A stretch of 64,000 bases of DNA from Bacteroidota bacterium (GTDB lineage Bacteria > Bacteroidota > Bacteroidia > Bacteroidales > UBA10428). This document shows, in pieces, positions 52,558 through 63,473 of this stretch. The stretch spans positions 1 to 64,000 of the forward strand of contig JAEZZA010000006.1 of the NCBI GenBank assembly GCA_023442525.1. The letters are read 5' to 3'. Position numbers and translations under genes: made by a program. The number at the start of each line of letters is the position of its first letter. Position 1 is the stretch's first letter. The notes beneath the pieces were generated by a model. The model saw only the letters and a program-made list of their open reading frames with translations, did not search any database and was not told the origin of the DNA.

Positions 52558-53400
52558 TTGCTGATACTTGGCGGAACCGGATCTCTCGGTATCGCACTGG
52601 CAAAGATTTGTTATACCCGCGGATTACCACATACAGTAGTAAACCGCAACCAGTTTGAAGTAACCTCGCGAAAAAGCATCGAAAGAATCATATCTCTGTA
52701 TAAGCCATGGGCAGTTATTAATGCTACAGGCTATACCAACATTGATATGGCTGAAGTTGCCCCGATGGAATGTTTCAGGGTTAACACTCTCGGTCCTGCT
52801 GTACTGGCCGAGATCTGCAAAGAAGTTAAAGTGAAACTCGTCACTTTTTCATCCGACCAGGTGTTCAATGGAAAAAAGCGCAATCCATATCATGAATGTG
52901 ATCTGACAGAGCCACTCAATGTATACGGCGAATCGAAAAGAAAGGCTGAAGAAGCAGTTCTTATGCTTAATCCGGATGCACTTATTATAAGAAGCAGTTC
53001 CTTCTTTAATCCATGGCATGATAAAGATTTATTGACCTGCCTGCTCAAAGGAGATCATTCAAACAATGAAGAATTGTTCTTTCCATCCGATATAATTTTT
53101 TCACCTACATATATTGCCGATCTGATAAACACCACATTGGATTTACTCATCGATAATGAATTCGGTATCTGGCATCTGTCAAATAAAGAAGAAACTTCAT
53201 TCAGCAATTTTATAAGTCTTGCCTTCAAAATGGCCGGAATAAGCAGTAAGAGCATCGTTGGTGTACCTTACGAAAAGTTAAAGTATCGGGCTGACCGGCC
53301 ACAGTATTCAGTTTTATTTAATTCACGTGGCGTTTCTTTGGCTCCGCTTGAAAATGCGCTTGAAAATTATATGAACGAAATAACATTAACATCTAAATGA
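52558..53400 (+). CDS. RmlD-like sugar nucleotide reductase
   Basis: A 280-aa SDR-fold protein similar to dTDP-4-dehydrorhamnose reductase: NAD(P) motif ILGGTGSLG, SSDQVFNG (Ser region) and YGESKRKAEE (catalytic Tyr-xxx-Lys). No ATG is found near the start; TTG 52558 gives MLILGGTGSLG, a proper N-terminus. An alternative is that the gene once began in another frame: a 27-codon open frame (GTG 52481, containing an ATG at 52517) ends at 52564 and would need a one-base shift to join. Full dTDP-rhamnose genes are not in this window. Confidence 0.72.
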   Translation: MLILGGTGSLGIALAKICYTRGLPHTVVNRNQFEVTSRKSIERIISLYKPWAVINATGYTNIDMAEVAPMECFRVNTLGPAVLAEICKEVKVKLVTFSSDQVFNGKKRNPYHECDLTEPLNVYGESKRKAEEAVLMLNPDALIIRSSSFFNPWHDKDLLTCLLKGDHSNNEELFFPSDIIFSPTYIADLINTTLDLLIDNEFGIWHLSNKEETSFSNFISLAFKMAGISSKSIVGVPYEKLKYRADRPQYSVLFNSRGVSLAPLENALENYMNEITLTSK

Positions 53401-53440
53401 ATGTTATAAAATACATTCAGAGAATTAAACGCAGTTTGTT

Positions 53441-54637
53441 ATGCCAAGGAAATTCATGTTTGCAACAGGTATTGAGAACAGTTATCCTACAATAGAATTG
53501 CCTGATGGGAAACGAAAACGGGTGGATGAAATGGAGAAGTCAAACCATTATAAATTCTGGAATACAGATTTTAAGCTTACGAAAAGCATGGGAATTGAAT
53601 ATCTGCGTTACGGTCCTCCTTATTATTCCACTCATGTCGGACCAGGACACTACGACTGGAGTTTCACTGACGAAACATTCAATGCTCTTAAGGAAATGGG
53701 AATTACTCCAATAGTAGACTTGTGTCACTTTGGTGTTCCCGACTGGCTTGGGAACTTCCAGAATCCTGATTTTCCGCAACATTTTGCGGAGTATGCAGAC
53801 GCATTTTCAAAAAGGTATTCCTGGTGCCGGTTTTACACACCCATTAACGAGATTTTCATTGCCGCCATGTTTTCAGCACAATATGGATGGTGGAATGAGC
53901 GTCTTTGCAGTGATGTATACTTTGTTACTGCTCTTAAGAATTTATGTAAGGCTAATATTCTGGCTAGTGCGAGGATTTTAAGCAACCGACCTGACGGAGT
54001 ACTCATTCAAAGTGAATCGGCGGAATATTTTCACCCCGAAGATCCGGATTGTATGACATTGGCGAGGATACTTAATGAAAAGAGATTTCTTTCGCTCGAT
54101 CTGGTATATGGAAACCCTGTAAGCGTCCTGATGTATGAATATTTGCTGATAAACGGCATGACAAGGAAAGAATTTTACTGGTTTATGAATTACGGCAACC
54201 GCAAGAGATGTATAATGGGAAACGACTATTATGTCACAAATGAACACCTTGTGAAGGAAGACGGATCCACAGAATCTTCCGGAGAAATATTCGGGTATCA
54301 TGTTATCACTCACCAATATTTCAAAAGATATAATCTTCCGGTAATGCATACCGAGACGAACCTTCTTGATCCCCAGTCGGTAGACTGGCTCAGGAAGCAG
54401 TGGATCAATGCATACCAGCTCAGGCAGGATGGTGTTCCTCTCCTTGGCTTTACATGGTACAGCCTTATTGACCAGGTCGACTGGGATTCAGCGCTGAGAG
54501 AAGATAAGGGACATATCAATGCACTCGGATTATTTGATATTAATCGCAAGATAAGGTCGGTTGGCAGACAGTATAAGAAAATCATCAAAGAATGGACCCC
54601 GGTGCTTGAAAAAGAACCTTTTGGCTTACAACTTTAA
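53441..54637 (+). CDS. GH1-like glycoside hydrolase
   Basis: A 398-aa protein with the fold of family 1 glycosidases. The acid/base Glu is in FYTPINEIF (TxNEP-like) and the nucleophile Glu in VMHTETNLLDPQ (TENG-like), both with some change from the classical motifs; GFTWYSLIDQVDWD resembles the conserved WSLLDNFEW. It has no signal peptide, so is cytoplasmic. It is likely tied to the adjacent sugar-metabolism genes. Its stop abuts the stop of the NdvB-like gene with no spacer. Confidence 0.75.
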   Translation: MPRKFMFATGIENSYPTIELPDGKRKRVDEMEKSNHYKFWNTDFKLTKSMGIEYLRYGPPYYSTHVGPGHYDWSFTDETFNALKEMGITPIVDLCHFGVPDWLGNFQNPDFPQHFAEYADAFSKRYSWCRFYTPINEIFIAAMFSAQYGWWNERLCSDVYFVTALKNLCKANILASARILSNRPDGVLIQSESAEYFHPEDPDCMTLARILNEKRFLSLDLVYGNPVSVLMYEYLLINGMTRKEFYWFMNYGNRKRCIMGNDYYVTNEHLVKEDGSTESSGEIFGYHVITHQYFKRYNLPVMHTETNLLDPQSVDWLRKQWINAYQLRQDGVPLLGFTWYSLIDQVDWDSALREDKGHINALGLFDINRKIRSVGRQYKKIIKEWTPVLEKEPFGLQL

Positions 54638-57600
54638 CTATATTATTACATTAACAAAGTGCTCCCTTCCATCGTTCACCAACTGTATATAGTTTGCTGT
54701 CAAGGGGTTTCCATCCAGATAAAAAATTGTTTCAGTATTTTCGCCGGAACAAACAACCTCTATTTTGTATATTGTTTGTTGGTACCTGTAATCAATCTGA
54801 AATGATTCCCATTCGTCTGGCATCAGGGGATTGATGAAAAGCCTGTTCTCTTCCAGTGTCAATCCTAACATCGATTCGGTGATCAGGCGGTACATCCAGC
54901 CTGCCGAGCCGGTATACCACGTCCACCCTCCCCTTCCGGTGTGCGGAGGCATCGAGTAGACATCAGCAGCTATTACATATGGTTCAACTTTATAAATTTC
55001 CACGTCTGACTCATTTAGCGCATGATTAACCGGGTTTATAAGTGAAAGTACTTCCCATGCATTTTTTTTATCCCGGAGTCTGGCAAATGCCATCACTGTC
55101 CATATTGCCGCATGAGTGTACTGACCTCCGTTTTCCCTTACACCCGGAACATATCCTTTTATATAACCCGGGTCGAGTTCTGATTTGTCGAATGCTGGAT
55201 CGAGCAGTTGAACGATTCCGATATCACGGCGGACTAATTTGGAATTAACTGATTCCATTGCAATAAGCTTCCGGTCGGGCCGTCCGGCATCTGAAATTAC
55301 CGACCAGCTCTGCGATATGGAATCGATTTTGCCTTCCGGGTTGACCTGTGAACCCAGGGGTGTACCATCATCGAAAAATGCACGCAGGTACCAGTTGCCG
55401 TCCCATGCATGAAAGTCAATATTAGCTCGTATTTTTTCAGCCTCTGTCCTGCATTTATCCGCAAATTTCCGATTCCCCCACCGGTCTGAAATCAATGAAA
55501 ACTGTTGAAGGACGTCATACATAAAGTAACCGAGCCAGACGCTTTCACCCTTCCCCTGATGTCCTACCCGGCTCATGCCGTCGTTCCAATCGTGGCTTCC
55601 CATGAGCGGCAATCCGTGCTCTCCGAAACGCAATCCGTTTTCGACAGCTCTTTTGCAATGTTCAAAAACAGTTGTCTTCTCGCCCGAAACCCCAGGAAGA
55701 TCATAATATGATTCTTCGTCGTGATTAAGCGGTCGCCCTTCCAGGAAGGGGACCATTTCGTCAAGGATTCCCATGTCGCCGGTAACATTAATATAACGGC
55801 ATGTTGCCAGGGGCAGCCACAAGAAGTCGTCGGAGCACAATGTGCGCACTCCCCTTCCGGTTGGTGGATGCCACCAGTGCTGCACATCGCCTTCAATAAA
55901 CTGTCTTCCGGCGTGAAGCAATATCTGATTCCGCAACAAAGCCGGATTGCTGTGAACTACAGCCATTGCATCCTGAAGCTGATCGCGGTAACCATACGCA
56001 CCTCCCGACTGATAATAACCGCTGCGAGCCCAAATTCTCGATACAAGGGTCTGATACATGAGCCATCCGTTTACCAGGTAATTAAGTGCCTTATCGGGAG
56101 TCTGAACATGGATAGTGTCGAGTGATGTCTTCCAGAATTCCCAAACCCTTTCGAGTTCGGCACGGGCAACAGTACGACTTGCCATACGGCGGGAATAATC
56201 CAATGCTTCATCCCCGTTTTTACCTGCACCCAGGATAAATACAATTTCCTGTTCGCCACCCTGTTCAATTTCAATAATAACCTGAATTGCTGCACAAGGA
56301 TCCAGGGCGGCTCCCCGCTTGCCCGAAAGTTTAGCGCGATTCATGGCAGCAGGTCTCTTCAGGCTTCCGTTTCGGCCCAGAAATTCTGTTCTGTCGCATG
56401 TAAAAGAGCACGTAAAATTAGCCGAAGCCTGAAAAAAGGCCACCCTCTCTGAAAACTCAAAATTAAAAGAGTTACGGGCAAGGATTGTTCCTGTGTTTAC
56501 ATCAACATCCGTAGTAACATGCATAGCTGTTTTGGACCTGAGTTCTCCAAGTACCCATTCGACATAACCGGTAACAGATAATTTCCTGGGCCGTTGCGAA
56601 TTATTCCTGATTTTTAACACCGAATATTTCACAGGTGCATCAAGCGGGACGTAAATGCACAATTCGGTGTCAATTCCGGTTTCGGAGCGTTCGAAGATAC
56701 TGTATCCAAAGCCGTGGCGACTTTTATAAATCGATGAATCATTTTTTATAAAAGGCGTTGGCGACCAGAAATAGCCTGTTTCTTCGTCCCTTATGTAAAT
56801 TACTTCGCCGCTGATATCGGTAACAGGATCGTTGTTCCAGGGTGAAAGCCTGAACTCATGGGCATTTTCGCACCAGGTGTAAGCCTGTCCGTTTTCTGAA
56901 ATCACGGTACCGCAATACGGGTTAGCCAGGACATTTGACCAGGGCATGGGTGTCATGTTCTGATCTGAAGTAAAAATTATGTACTCTCTGCCGTCGGGTG
57001 TGAATCCTCCCTTACCGTTATAAAATTCCAGATTTCGACCTTCAAATGCCTGGATATTTCCTGATTGAGGAGTGAATTCACGTAAGGCCCTAAACGGTGC
57101 AATTACAGGATCAAATGTTATCCGTCTGTTGAGCTGATCAGGCAGCGTACCGTTTTTATCCGATACACTAACCCTGGCCACTGCCTGAAATAAAATACGG
57201 TCTTCGGCCGACAACTGATCGGCTGTACGAAGAAAGATCCCTCCCGATTTGCCGATAATACCTGCCTCGATTCCTCCGGCAATGATAGCCATTATCTGAT
57301 CATGAAGCACCTGCCTGTAGCCTGCGAAATCTTCAATCCAGATAACCATATCAACATAGAGGCCTTTTAATCTCCAGTATGCATGAGCCTGGATGAGTTG
57401 CCTTACAAAATTTATATTTTCGGGATCTTCGATCTGAACCAGGATAATGGGAATATCACCTGAAATGGAGTGTCCCCAGAGTCCCGACTGACCTTTCCTG
57501 TTTCGCATGATAACCGATGATTCAGGCCTGAAAGAGCGGTTCGGATAGATTATGCTGCTTGCCAGTCGACCGTAAAGACGGGCATCAGCTTCAACAGCAT

Positions 57601-60600
57601 TAATCTGTTGGAGCATAACCTGCGAATGAGTCCATGCCAGCTCAAAAACACGATTTGCCAGTTGACGGTCCTGATACTTTTCAATCATCGCCATAGCTGT
57701 TTCCCGGTCATCGGTCATCCCGGTTACGATATCCAATATGGCTGATCCCTCGGGTTCAAGAACCACCTGGTAGTGGATTGCGGCTATTGGATCGAGAACT
57801 GAACCCTCGCTGTTTCCAAGTGATTTAGCCTTAGTAAGTGCCACAGGATTTTCAGGTGTATTTCCACGTCCCAGAAATTTCAGCCGGTCAGTTTCATAGC
57901 TGATGTTAACGATTTCTGTTCCATGAGCTGCCATTAGGTGGTACATCCAGGGAACCTTTTCATTCGACGATCGCGGGCGACGGGTACCTAAAATTGCCTG
58001 TCGCTGATATACTATTTCGGTCTGGACAAACAGATTGTTAAATGCAGGATGTGTTTTTTCGGCGGCGGGAGTGGCCAATACCAGTTCAAAGTAACTGATA
58101 ACATCGACTACCCTACGGGTTCGGGTCCGGTTTTTCAGATTTACCCTTCTCAATTCCATGTCATCTTCGGGTGAAACTACAACTTCAGTATAAGTATCAA
58201 TTTCCCGGTCGCGTCGTTTGAATTCCGCTTTCCCTTCCGAGAAAACAACTTCATACCTGTCGGGTTTGACCAATGTAGGCTGATAGGTTGCCGACCAGAA
58301 ATAACCGCTTGCCGTATCGCGGATATAGCAGAATGTTCCCCTGTTATCGAGGGTGCTGTCTTCACGCCAGCGCGAAACAGCCATCTCGTTCCAGCGGCTG
58401 TATCCTCCGCCCGAATTGGTAATCATAACATGATAACGGCCATTCGACAGAAGGTGTGTCTCCGGGTACGGAGTATGTGGTGTTTCGTATACTCTTATGG
58501 GCATTTCCTGTAGCCCGATGCTGGGTTTAACTATCGAGTCTGTATCGGTAAAATCATGGTATGCACTGTATCTTGGAATTCGTTCATGCAATAATAGCAG
58601 TGAGGCTTGTAGTAAGGTATCGGATTCAAAACGTTTCTGCATTGGCCGGTCGCACAGAAATGCCGCTAACGACAACAGGCTCATTCCCTGATGATGCGAC
58701 ATGAATGACTTAATTACCACATGCGACTGACCCCGGGGCAGACGTGACGGCGTATAATCAACAGCTTCATAAAGTCCGTACATGCCCATAAAACCTTCTG
58801 AAGCGAGACGTTCAAGATTCGCACATGCTTCGGCAGGTTTAAGCATTATTGCCAGTGCGGTTGAATAGGGTGCAATCACAAGGTCTTCAGAAAGTCCACG
58901 CTTCAGTCCCAATCCCGGAACACCGAATGCCTTATACTGATAATTCAGGTTCTGATCGAACATATGGTATCCCGACTCTGACACTCCCCAGGGTATGTTA
59001 TGTTGCCGTCCGAATTCAATCTGACGCTTGATTGCGTTGATACACGCCTTGTGTATCAACGTGTTTTCATAAACCGGCATAACAACCAAAGGCATCAGGT
59101 ATTCAAACATAGAGCCGCTCCATGACAGTAAAATGGTTTCGCCATTACTACCGGTGAACACACGACTTAATGCAAACCAGCTCTCCTGTGGTGCTTGTCC
59201 CTGTGAAATTGCAATGTAGCTTGACAAGCGGGCTTCCGATGCCAGAAGGTCGTAATAACCGGCATCCATGCGACGGTCGTCAACATTATATCCTATAGTC
59301 TGAAGCTTTCGTGATTTGTCGTACAAAAAGCCGAAATCCATTTCAGATAACATATTCAAATTGTCAATGAGTTTCGAGATCAGGTCAATCCTGGTAACCG
59401 CGTTACCGCCTCTCTCCGGATCGAGATTGGCAATTTCGCGGAGAGTGGGGATACCTGTAAAACCCGGATCATTAAGTTCCGGATTAACCATCCAGGGGGC
59501 CAGAAACGATAAATCGTACAGGGTGTCGCTTATTTGATTATCCAGGGCCCTGGCCCATTCAATGAACGAGTTTGAGTGATTTCCGCGGTCTGAAACATTT
59601 ATAACTTCAGATAATCGTGCAAGTCTGTTCATGCATTCCCAGGCAGATTTTATATTGTCTGGTGGATTTAATGAATAAGCCTTAATAGCGTCTGAGATTT
59701 CATTGAGCATATCCGACCGGACTGCTCCCTGATAACCTTTGAGAATATTGAGTGTATCGGTTAAGCCCCGGATAATAGCTGGTCCGAAAACAGGATTTTC
59801 CGGTATATCGATCAGCCCTGATCTCAGGATAATCAGGTACCCTGCCAGATTTCCGCTATCAACGGATGAAACATACAGAGGAGGAAGAGGTCTCAGGCTT
59901 TGTGTGTCGTACCAATTGTAAAAATGACCACGGCTTTTTTCCATCCTGATCATGGTATTTATCGAATTGGCTGTACGGGTAAGCAACCTGCCTGACGTGA
60001 TATAGCCGAAATCATAGGCTGCCTGATTAGCCAGAAGTGATAGACCCATATTTGTAGGTGAAGTCCGGTGAGCAATCACGGGATTAGGATGCTCCTGGAA
60101 ATTATCCGGTGGCAACCAGTTATCTTCTTCAGTCACAAATTTTTCAAAGAATCCCCATGTTCTCCGGGATAATTCAAAAAGGAACCGATATTGTTTGTCG
60201 GTCAGCCCGGGTTTTTTCTCTGCAATAGGTTTATCCAGTTGAAGAACAATGAAGGGAGCCGATCCCCAAAATAGCAGAAAAATAACTGCAACAGGGATAG
60301 ATGCCGGATAGTATGCAATCAGAACTACAAGCAAAGCAATACTTAGCAAAGGACATATCCACATAGTGGAATACAGCCCTGTTATTCCCTGGTAACTGAA
60401 ACGGGCTGCACTTGCAGGACTGTTCCATTCCAGAAGGTTTTTCCGGGATATGATCATGCGCCACAATGTTCGCAAAATGGCGTCCAGAGAATACCATGCT
60501 TCGTATGGCAAAGTAATTAACTGAAAACAGGCTTGAGCAATATGCCGGGTAAACAGGTACCATGATCCTGCCAGATGCTGCTTCATCTGAATACCATAGG

Positions 60601-63244
60601 GTCGGCGAACCGAATCAGTGACTGAGGCTATCAGCGTGGGTATGATAACAATGCCTGAAACTATTAAGGTCCATAAACCGGAGTTGGAAAGGAATGTCCA
60701 CCCCGATATTAACAGAAACAGTAGTGCCGGCGGTATCAGGCTGCGCCGGAAGTTATCAAAGATTTTCCACCACGACAGGTAGGACAAGGGATTCCATTGA
60801 GATTTGGATTTATTAACGGGCACACGGGGCAAAAGCCAGGGAAATAACTGCCAGTCGCCTCTTATCCAGCGATGCCTCCGTTTAACATCGGTCAGGTATC
60901 TTGTGGGGTATTCTTCGAACAGCAGCACATCACTCAGCAATACCGAACGTGCATAACAGCCTTCAATCAGATCGTGGCTTAATATTCTGTTTTCAGGGAA
61001 GCGATCCCTGGTAACCCTTTCGAAAGCATCGACATCGAAGATCCCCTTTCCTATAAATGAACCTTCTTTAAACAAATCCTGGTAAACATCAGATATTGCC
61101 CGGGTATAAGGATCAATTCCCGGCTCAATGCCAAACAACCGGGCATAACGCGATTTGTTTGTTCCGGGAAGATTAACAGCAACCCTGGGTTGCATAATTG
61201 TATAGCCTTCTTTTACCATGCGGCTGGCCGGATCAATCACCGGACGGTTTAAAGGATGTATCATGGCGCCGATCATCTGGCGTGCGGAATCACGAGGCAA
61301 TTCAGTATCCTCATCCAACGTGATCACATATTTCACGTCGGACAGGCGTTCACGATTTCCAATAAACAGGGAAAAACTACCCGAAGCCTTCCCTGCAATC
61401 AGGTTATTCAGATCCGATAACTTACCCCGTTTCCTTTCATACCCCATCCATATCTTCTCGACAGCGTTATATTCACGGGGCCGGTGAAACAAGTAGAAAT
61501 TCTGGGGACCGTTTTTAAAGTATTTATCGTTTAGTTCCTCAATTTCATGAGCCACTGTTTGAATAAGGACGTTATCGTCCGGTTCGGTTTCGGAATTCGA
61601 GTCCCTGAAATCGGTTAATAAGCCAAATAGAAGATTTTCGTCCTGGTTAGCCAGGAATCGTACTTCAAGATGCTCAATCAATGAATTGATTTGATCAACC
61701 GAAGTAAGCATACAGGGGACAACAACCAGAGTTCGTGATTCGGGAGGGATACCATCGGAAACATCTACCCTCGGTGTTTGCCGTGGAGGTGCAATGATTG
61801 TTGTAAGCCAGTTAATAAGGGCGACAGCAAGCTGGCTTACTGAAAGAACGATTGTTACATAAACTATTCCTTTGCTCCACCACGATAAATCCCCGGGAAT
61901 TAAATCCAGCGAGAGCAACCACACAATCGCGGTGGTCAGCAGAATAAGAGAACCCAGGTAGAACCATCCCGGATTCCTCATTAAAAAAGAATGGAACTTC
62001 TGTAAAGGCGATTTGCGGGCATGAGCTCTTTTTACCAGCAGGCCATAGCCCTTGTCGATTAAGAAATATCCTACATGAGCACTCCGATCGGTGGGATTTT
62101 TGGTTCTGCCAGCTGTAAGGGCCAGGCTGATTGCTTCCCCGGCAATTTCCACTTCGGATAATTTACTTTGACGTGCAATTCGTTCGATTACATGCCGGTA
62201 TTCATCACGCGACTGAAAATCCATTTTTTTGTAGATTCCGAGAGGATCAGAGCTAAGAACAGCATCGATCAGACTCATCTCTTCTACAAATTCCTTCCAG
62301 TCCATAGCCCCCAGAAAACGCAGACTGGCAATACTATTGCTGATCGAAACCTGGTCGGCAGCCAGTTGCTGGCTTCCTATACGTATCATTTCAGGAATAG
62401 TCTTATTTTCCTGCGAAAGACGTTGCTCAATCCATGTTATGGGTAACCCAAGGGCTGTATTCTGACCCTGTAATCTTCGGGTAAAAGCTGAAATAAATGG
62501 CGGAGAAATGGGGGGCTCCGACCGGGCCATATCGGCCACGACCAGTATTACACTTTTTGGATCTTTTTCGAGGATATCCAACATCTGTTCAGCCCAGAAA
62601 TCGGCCAGGTTCCTGTCGATCCGTCCCATCGCAACCTGGTAGGCAACACGTCGCAGATTTTCGATAAGAGCAAAACGGAACATGATCGGAATAGCCCACA
62701 ACTCGCCTATTTTCAGGTTTGTAACGGTTTGGTATGCTTTAATGAACCGTTTTAAACTTTCCGGATCGATCCGGCCGTCGCCATGTGCGATGATTTCTTT
62801 GGCAATGTCATAAACTCTTGGTAAACCAGCTGATGGTCCATGTGAAATTCTTGGTAATTCGCGGTTATAGCCTTTCGGGAAATGCAAACGGGCCATTCGG
62901 ATATGATCTTCGATCAGGTAAAAATTGTCGAGCAGCCATTCACCTGCCGGAGTTATCTGATGATTGGTATTAAGTGATTGCAGGATCAGATGATGAACCT
63001 CATTCAGAATTTCTTCATTTTCCGTTAGCCGTCCCCTTAAATCCACAGGAGGTACGTGGGAGCTGATGGTATGCCGTGCGGCCAGTATCCTGCCGTGTTG
63101 TTCCATTTGTTCAGCGTTGAACAGTTCAGCCCTCAAAGGCAGATCGCTTTCACGTAGTTTTGATTTAAAAGAAGGATCTACAATCTTCTGATGAGCTTTT
63201 AACCAGTTCAATATTTCGGTTTTAGGAACAATCGGAGAATTCAT
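54638..63244 (-). CDS. Cyclic beta-1,2-glucan synthase-like protein (NdvB/Cgs)
   Basis: A 2868-aa protein, the length of Brucella and rhizobial Cgs/NdvB (about 2.8-2.9 thousand). Order: N-terminal cytoplasmic region (1-420); membrane segments near 430-500; GT84-type glycosyltransferase with metal site ITLDEDTELPRD (about residue 643) and RRHRWIRGDWQLFPW (about 791, QxxRW-like); more membrane helices (815-1010); a glycoamylase-like domain; and a GH94 phosphorylase region with the general acid Asp in SHDWNDGMS (about 2553). Known relatives polymerise beta-1,2-glucan from UDP-glucose, cyclise it and trim it. Whether the product here is cyclic is inference. Minus strand, convergent with the GH1-like gene. 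Confidence 0.9.
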   Translation of the reverse strand: MNSPIVPKTEILNWLKAHQKIVDPSFKSKLRESDLPLRAELFNAEQMEQHGRILAARHTISSHVPPVDLRGRLTENEEILNEVHHLILQSLNTNHQITPAGEWLLDNFYLIEDHIRMARLHFPKGYNRELPRISHGPSAGLPRVYDIAKEIIAHGDGRIDPESLKRFIKAYQTVTNLKIGELWAIPIMFRFALIENLRRVAYQVAMGRIDRNLADFWAEQMLDILEKDPKSVILVVADMARSEPPISPPFISAFTRRLQGQNTALGLPITWIEQRLSQENKTIPEMIRIGSQQLAADQVSISNSIASLRFLGAMDWKEFVEEMSLIDAVLSSDPLGIYKKMDFQSRDEYRHVIERIARQSKLSEVEIAGEAISLALTAGRTKNPTDRSAHVGYFLIDKGYGLLVKRAHARKSPLQKFHSFLMRNPGWFYLGSLILLTTAIVWLLSLDLIPGDLSWWSKGIVYVTIVLSVSQLAVALINWLTTIIAPPRQTPRVDVSDGIPPESRTLVVVPCMLTSVDQINSLIEHLEVRFLANQDENLLFGLLTDFRDSNSETEPDDNVLIQTVAHEIEELNDKYFKNGPQNFYLFHRPREYNAVEKIWMGYERKRGKLSDLNNLIAGKASGSFSLFIGNRERLSDVKYVITLDEDTELPRDSARQMIGAMIHPLNRPVIDPASRMVKEGYTIMQPRVAVNLPGTNKSRYARLFGIEPGIDPYTRAISDVYQDLFKEGSFIGKGIFDVDAFERVTRDRFPENRILSHDLIEGCYARSVLLSDVLLFEEYPTRYLTDVKRRHRWIRGDWQLFPWLLPRVPVNKSKSQWNPLSYLSWWKIFDNFRRSLIPPALLFLLISGWTFLSNSGLWTLIVSGIVIIPTLIASVTDSVRRPYGIQMKQHLAGSWYLFTRHIAQACFQLITLPYEAWYSLDAILRTLWRMIISRKNLLEWNSPASAARFSYQGITGLYSTMWICPLLSIALLVVLIAYYPASIPVAVIFLLFWGSAPFIVLQLDKPIAEKKPGLTDKQYRFLFELSRRTWGFFEKFVTEEDNWLPPDNFQEHPNPVIAHRTSPTNMGLSLLANQAAYDFGYITSGRLLTRTANSINTMIRMEKSRGHFYNWYDTQSLRPLPPLYVSSVDSGNLAGYLIILRSGLIDIPENPVFGPAIIRGLTDTLNILKGYQGAVRSDMLNEISDAIKAYSLNPPDNIKSAWECMNRLARLSEVINVSDRGNHSNSFIEWARALDNQISDTLYDLSFLAPWMVNPELNDPGFTGIPTLREIANLDPERGGNAVTRIDLISKLIDNLNMLSEMDFGFLYDKSRKLQTIGYNVDDRRMDAGYYDLLASEARLSSYIAISQGQAPQESWFALSRVFTGSNGETILLSWSGSMFEYLMPLVVMPVYENTLIHKACINAIKRQIEFGRQHNIPWGVSESGYHMFDQNLNYQYKAFGVPGLGLKRGLSEDLVIAPYSTALAIMLKPAEACANLERLASEGFMGMYGLYEAVDYTPSRLPRGQSHVVIKSFMSHHQGMSLLSLAAFLCDRPMQKRFESDTLLQASLLLLHERIPRYSAYHDFTDTDSIVKPSIGLQEMPIRVYETPHTPYPETHLLSNGRYHVMITNSGGGYSRWNEMAVSRWREDSTLDNRGTFCYIRDTASGYFWSATYQPTLVKPDRYEVVFSEGKAEFKRRDREIDTYTEVVVSPEDDMELRRVNLKNRTRTRRVVDVISYFELVLATPAAEKTHPAFNNLFVQTEIVYQRQAILGTRRPRSSNEKVPWMYHLMAAHGTEIVNISYETDRLKFLGRGNTPENPVALTKAKSLGNSEGSVLDPIAAIHYQVVLEPEGSAILDIVTGMTDDRETAMAMIEKYQDRQLANRVFELAWTHSQVMLQQINAVEADARLYGRLASSIIYPNRSFRPESSVIMRNRKGQSGLWGHSISGDIPIILVQIEDPENINFVRQLIQAHAYWRLKGLYVDMVIWIEDFAGYRQVLHDQIMAIIAGGIEAGIIGKSGGIFLRTADQLSAEDRILFQAVARVSVSDKNGTLPDQLNRRITFDPVIAPFRALREFTPQSGNIQAFEGRNLEFYNGKGGFTPDGREYIIFTSDQNMTPMPWSNVLANPYCGTVISENGQAYTWCENAHEFRLSPWNNDPVTDISGEVIYIRDEETGYFWSPTPFIKNDSSIYKSRHGFGYSIFERSETGIDTELCIYVPLDAPVKYSVLKIRNNSQRPRKLSVTGYVEWVLGELRSKTAMHVTTDVDVNTGTILARNSFNFEFSERVAFFQASANFTCSFTCDRTEFLGRNGSLKRPAAMNRAKLSGKRGAALDPCAAIQVIIEIEQGGEQEIVFILGAGKNGDEALDYSRRMASRTVARAELERVWEFWKTSLDTIHVQTPDKALNYLVNGWLMYQTLVSRIWARSGYYQSGGAYGYRDQLQDAMAVVHSNPALLRNQILLHAGRQFIEGDVQHWWHPPTGRGVRTLCSDDFLWLPLATCRYINVTGDMGILDEMVPFLEGRPLNHDEESYYDLPGVSGEKTTVFEHCKRAVENGLRFGEHGLPLMGSHDWNDGMSRVGHQGKGESVWLGYFMYDVLQQFSLISDRWGNRKFADKCRTEAEKIRANIDFHAWDGNWYLRAFFDDGTPLGSQVNPEGKIDSISQSWSVISDAGRPDRKLIAMESVNSKLVRRDIGIVQLLDPAFDKSELDPGYIKGYVPGVRENGGQYTHAAIWTVMAFARLRDKKNAWEVLSLINPVNHALNESDVEIYKVEPYVIAADVYSMPPHTGRGGWTWYTGSAGWMYRLITESMLGLTLEENRLFINPLMPDEWESFQIDYRYQQTIYKIEVVCSGENTETIFYLDGNPLTANYIQLVNDGREHFVNVII

Positions 63245-63406
63245 GAATATTTCAGGCCAGTTAATGAATAAACATACAGATAGTTACGCTTAGCTTAATT
63301 ACAACAACAGACAAGAACTAATGTTGAAATGGCACGAATGGGAGTTGCAAAACGGAAACTTTGACGATTACTGAAACAAACCAACCCTACGACTGTTTAT
63401 ATGTTT

Positions 63407-63441
63407 CCGCCGGGTAAGCATAAATCTGGTATAACCGGCGG
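63407..63441. repeat. 7-bp inverted repeat upstream of Ku
   Basis: CCGCCGG (63407-63413) / CCGGCGG (63435-63441) with a 21-nt spacer, GC-rich in an AT-rich 229-bp divergent spacer, 32 bp before the Ku start. Could be an operator or part of a 5' UTR hairpin. Confidence 0.5.
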
Positions 63442-63473
63442 TATCAGAAGTTAAACATAATTTTCAGGAAACT

